Assembly (NCBI GenBank): GCA_030524455.1
Contig: JAUNGT010000009.1
Span: 1-64,000, forward strand
Direction of reading: 5' to 3'
Source: Eubacteriales bacterium
Lineage (GTDB): Bacteria; Bacillota; Clostridia; Lachnospirales; Lachnospiraceae
DNA length: 64,000 bases
Every line of letters begins with the position of its first letter. The stretch's first letter is position 1. The position numbers were made by a program, and so were the translations under genes. Shown here piece by piece: positions 62,285 through 64,000 of the stretch. Under the pieces are notes generated by a model. It had not been told where the DNA came from and searched no databases. It was given only the letters and a program-made list of their open reading frames with translations.

Positions 62285-63360
62285 AAAAGAAAATGATGAT
62301 CCGGACGCTCGGCTGCCTTTTGACGATGTCCTGCGCAGCTGCGCTGCTGACAGGCTGCAGCGCAAAGACAGCCTCCGGCGAAAACGGGCAGGTTGTCGTC
62401 TACAACTGGGGCGAATACATCGATCCCGAGACCATCGAGATGTTCGAGGAGGAAACCGGCATTCAGGTCGTCTATGACGAATATGAGACCAACGAAATCA
62501 TGTATCCCAAGGTGGAGACCGGCGCGTCGGCCTACGATGTGATCTGCCCTTCCGACTACATGATCAGCAAGATGATCGGGAACAATCTGCTGGCCGAGTT
62601 AAACTTTGACAACATGCCAAACGCCAAAGCCAACATCGGCGCGCAGTACTGGGAGCAGTCCCAGGGCTTCGACCCGGAAAACAAATATTCCGTCCCCTAC
62701 TGCTGGGGTACCGTCGGCATTCTCTACAACAAGACGATGGTGGAAGAACCGGTGGACAGCTGGTCCATCCTGTGGGACGAAAAATACACGGACAATATCC
62801 TGATGCAGGACTCCGTGCGGGACGCCTTCATGGTGGCGCTGAAATTAAACGGCAATTCCATGAACTCTCTGGATGAGGGCGAGCTGGCTGCGGCCCGCGA
62901 CCTTCTGATCAGGCAGAAGCCTCTGGTACAGGCCTATGTGATCGACCAGGTGCGGGACAAGATGATCGGCGGCGAGGCGGCGCTGGGCGTGATCTACTCC
63001 GGCGAGGCCATCTTTACTCAGCGGGAAAATGCGGATCTGGAATATGTGATTCCCAAGGAGGGCACCAACGTCTGGATCGACTCCTGGGTGATTCCCAAAA
63101 ACGCGCCCAACCCGGAGAACGCCGAGAAGTTCATCGACTTTATGTGCCGCGGCGACATTGCCCTGAAAAACTTTGAATACATCACCTACTCCACCCCCAA
63201 CGAGGCGGCCCGGGAACTGATTGAGGATGAGGATCTGAAAAATTCTCAGATCGCCTTCCCCGATTTAAGCCAGTACGCGAACCTGGAAACCTTCACCTAT
63301 CTGGGCGAGGACGGGGATGCGCTTTACAATGAAATGTGGAAAGAAGTCAAATCCAACTAA
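62281..63360 (+). CDS. potD: Spermidine/putrescine-binding lipoprotein PotD
   Basis: A 359-residue solute-binding protein. The signal peptide ends in the lipobox LLTGC (residues 21-25), so it is membrane-anchored outside. The mature start VVVYNWGEYIDPETIEMFEEE and the later YDVICPSDYMISKM and PYCWGTVGILYN are typical of PotD/PotF. Acidic and aromatic residues there hold the polyamine. It ends the operon puuR-like-potABCD. Confidence 0.95.
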   Translation: MKKKMMIRTLGCLLTMSCAAALLTGCSAKTASGENGQVVVYNWGEYIDPETIEMFEEETGIQVVYDEYETNEIMYPKVETGASAYDVICPSDYMISKMIGNNLLAELNFDNMPNAKANIGAQYWEQSQGFDPENKYSVPYCWGTVGILYNKTMVEEPVDSWSILWDEKYTDNILMQDSVRDAFMVALKLNGNSMNSLDEGELAAARDLLIRQKPLVQAYVIDQVRDKMIGGEAALGVIYSGEAIFTQRENADLEYVIPKEGTNVWIDSWVIPKNAPNPENAEKFIDFMCRGDIALKNFEYITYSTPNEAARELIEDEDLKNSQIAFPDLSQYANLETFTYLGEDGDALYNEMWKEVKSN

Positions 63361-63366
63361 AGACAT

Positions 63367-64000
63367 ATGGAACGAATTTTATATTATGACATCACAAAGG
63401 GCGACGATTCTCTTACCGTCGCCCAGTTTTTAAAAAGAAAAGGCTATTCCTCCGCCAGTCTGACTGCGCTGAAGAAAATGCCGGCCAGCGTCCTGATCGA
63501 TGATGTTCCGGCCTACATGGTACACCGGCTGCATGAGGGCTGCCGGCTCACGATCCATATCCGGGAGACGGCCGTCTCCGAAAAAATCCCGCCGGTTTCT
63601 TTTCCTCTGGATATCATCTACGAGGATGAGGATCTGCTGGTGATCAACAAGCCTGCCGGGCTGCCTGTCCACCCGTCCATGAACAACTATACCCGCTCCC
63701 TGGGCAACGCTCTGGCCTGGTATTTTGCACAGAAAAATCAGCCCTTCGTGTTCCGCTGCATCAACCGGCTGGATCACAACACCTCCGGGCTGACGATCAT
63801 CGCCAAGCATCTGGTCAGCGGCGCCATCCTCTCCACCATGGTACGCAACCGCCAAATCTGCCGGGAATATCTGGGGATCTGCCGCGGCAGGGTCACACCT
63901 CCCTCCGGCACCATCGATGCGCCCCTCGGCCGCAAAAGCGGCTCTATCATCGAGCGCACCATCGATTTTGAAGCCGGGGAGCACGCGGTCACCCACTATG
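63367..64000 (+). CDS. RluA-family pseudouridine synthase, 3' end outside window
   Basis: The frame opens with ATG at 63367, 6 nt after the potD stop, and runs to the window edge (211 codons). An S4-like N-terminal segment (DSLTVAQFLKRKGYSSASLTALKK) is followed by the RluA core with INKPAGLPVHPSMNNYTRSLGNAL. The catalytic aspartate lies in CINRLDHNTSGLTIIAK, the HRLD-type motif. It isomerises uridine to pseudouridine in rRNA or tRNA, but the exact target cannot be told. Confidence 0.93.
   Translation, partial: MERILYYDITKGDDSLTVAQFLKRKGYSSASLTALKKMPASVLIDDVPAYMVHRLHEGCRLTIHIRETAVSEKIPPVSFPLDIIYEDEDLLVINKPAGLPVHPSMNNYTRSLGNALAWYFAQKNQPFVFRCINRLDHNTSGLTIIAKHLVSGAILSTMVRNRQICREYLGICRGRVTPPSGTIDAPLGRKSGSIIERTIDFEAGEHAVTHY

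Overview
The window looks like a chromosomal segment of an anaerobic, spore-forming Lachnospiraceae-type Clostridium (Bacillota). The backbone is fairly GC-rich with strong AGGAGG-type ribosome binding sites. It carries alpha2-type glycyl-tRNA synthetase, pyruvate phosphate dikinase, a Phe T-box in front of pheST, 6S RNA, sporulation or spore-cortex proteins (SpoIID-like, SleB-like, LysM-GH18) and a large 2-hydroxyacyl-CoA dehydratase-activase protein. AT-richer accessory patches interrupt this backbone.

Layout. 1-836 is a methyltransferase cut by the window edge. 837-6050 is an accessory island on the minus strand: a DUF4143 ATPase behind a perfect inverted repeat, a damaged second copy of rtcB joined to a serine-recombinase remnant, a Phd/RelE-type toxin-antitoxin pair, and an intact rtcB-prfH operon (RNA ligase plus release factor, a ribosome repair and rescue pair). 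6052-18969 is a long minus-strand housekeeping cluster (rhomboid-like, degenerate sigma factor, hypothetical, M16C peptidase, DUF4349 lipoprotein, era, yqzL-like, recO, lipoprotein, glyQS, ppdK, and an unreported-looking 27-codon ORF). 19076-21914 has a palindromic repeat, an unusual mutarotase/alpha-L-fucosidase fusion and a cupin. 22172-23650 holds an ABC-exporter remnant and a CptIN-like type III toxin-antitoxin locus: a consensus promoter, two tandem structured RNA repeats, a terminator and a toxin ORF that looks shortened. 23762-28000 encodes the 1412-residue activase.

28198-40847 (minus strand) contains a GH28-like beta-helix protein, queA, an M18 aminopeptidase, a small protein, pheT-pheS with the T-box, a YihY membrane protein (with a second copy of the palindromic repeat at its 3' end) and SpoIID-like protein. 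6S RNA lies at 40912-41094. Next come LysM-GH18, GDP-L-fucose synthesis (gmd-fcl), an AraC regulator, Xaa-Pro aminopeptidase, deoC and citrate synthase with a long leader that has mutually exclusive stems. A broken methyltransferase (49782-50365) precedes an AT-rich two-gene ATPase plus Toprim-like module (50369-52478) that resembles anti-phage PARIS or AbiL/OLD-type systems. The window closes with thrC, a SleB-like hydrolase, apbE, a lactonase-fold protein, an AAA/PD-(D/E)XK protein, the polyamine operon puuR-like-potABCD and a partial RluA-family pseudouridine synthase.

The most interesting pieces are the RtcB-PrfH ribosome repair operon with its catalytically gutted twin, the type III toxin-antitoxin locus, the ATPase-Toprim candidate defence pair, the mutarotase-fucosidase fusion, the degenerate sigma factor and the 59-nt palindromic repeat family with compensatory changes. 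I saw no tRNA, rRNA, CRISPR array or complete insertion sequence.
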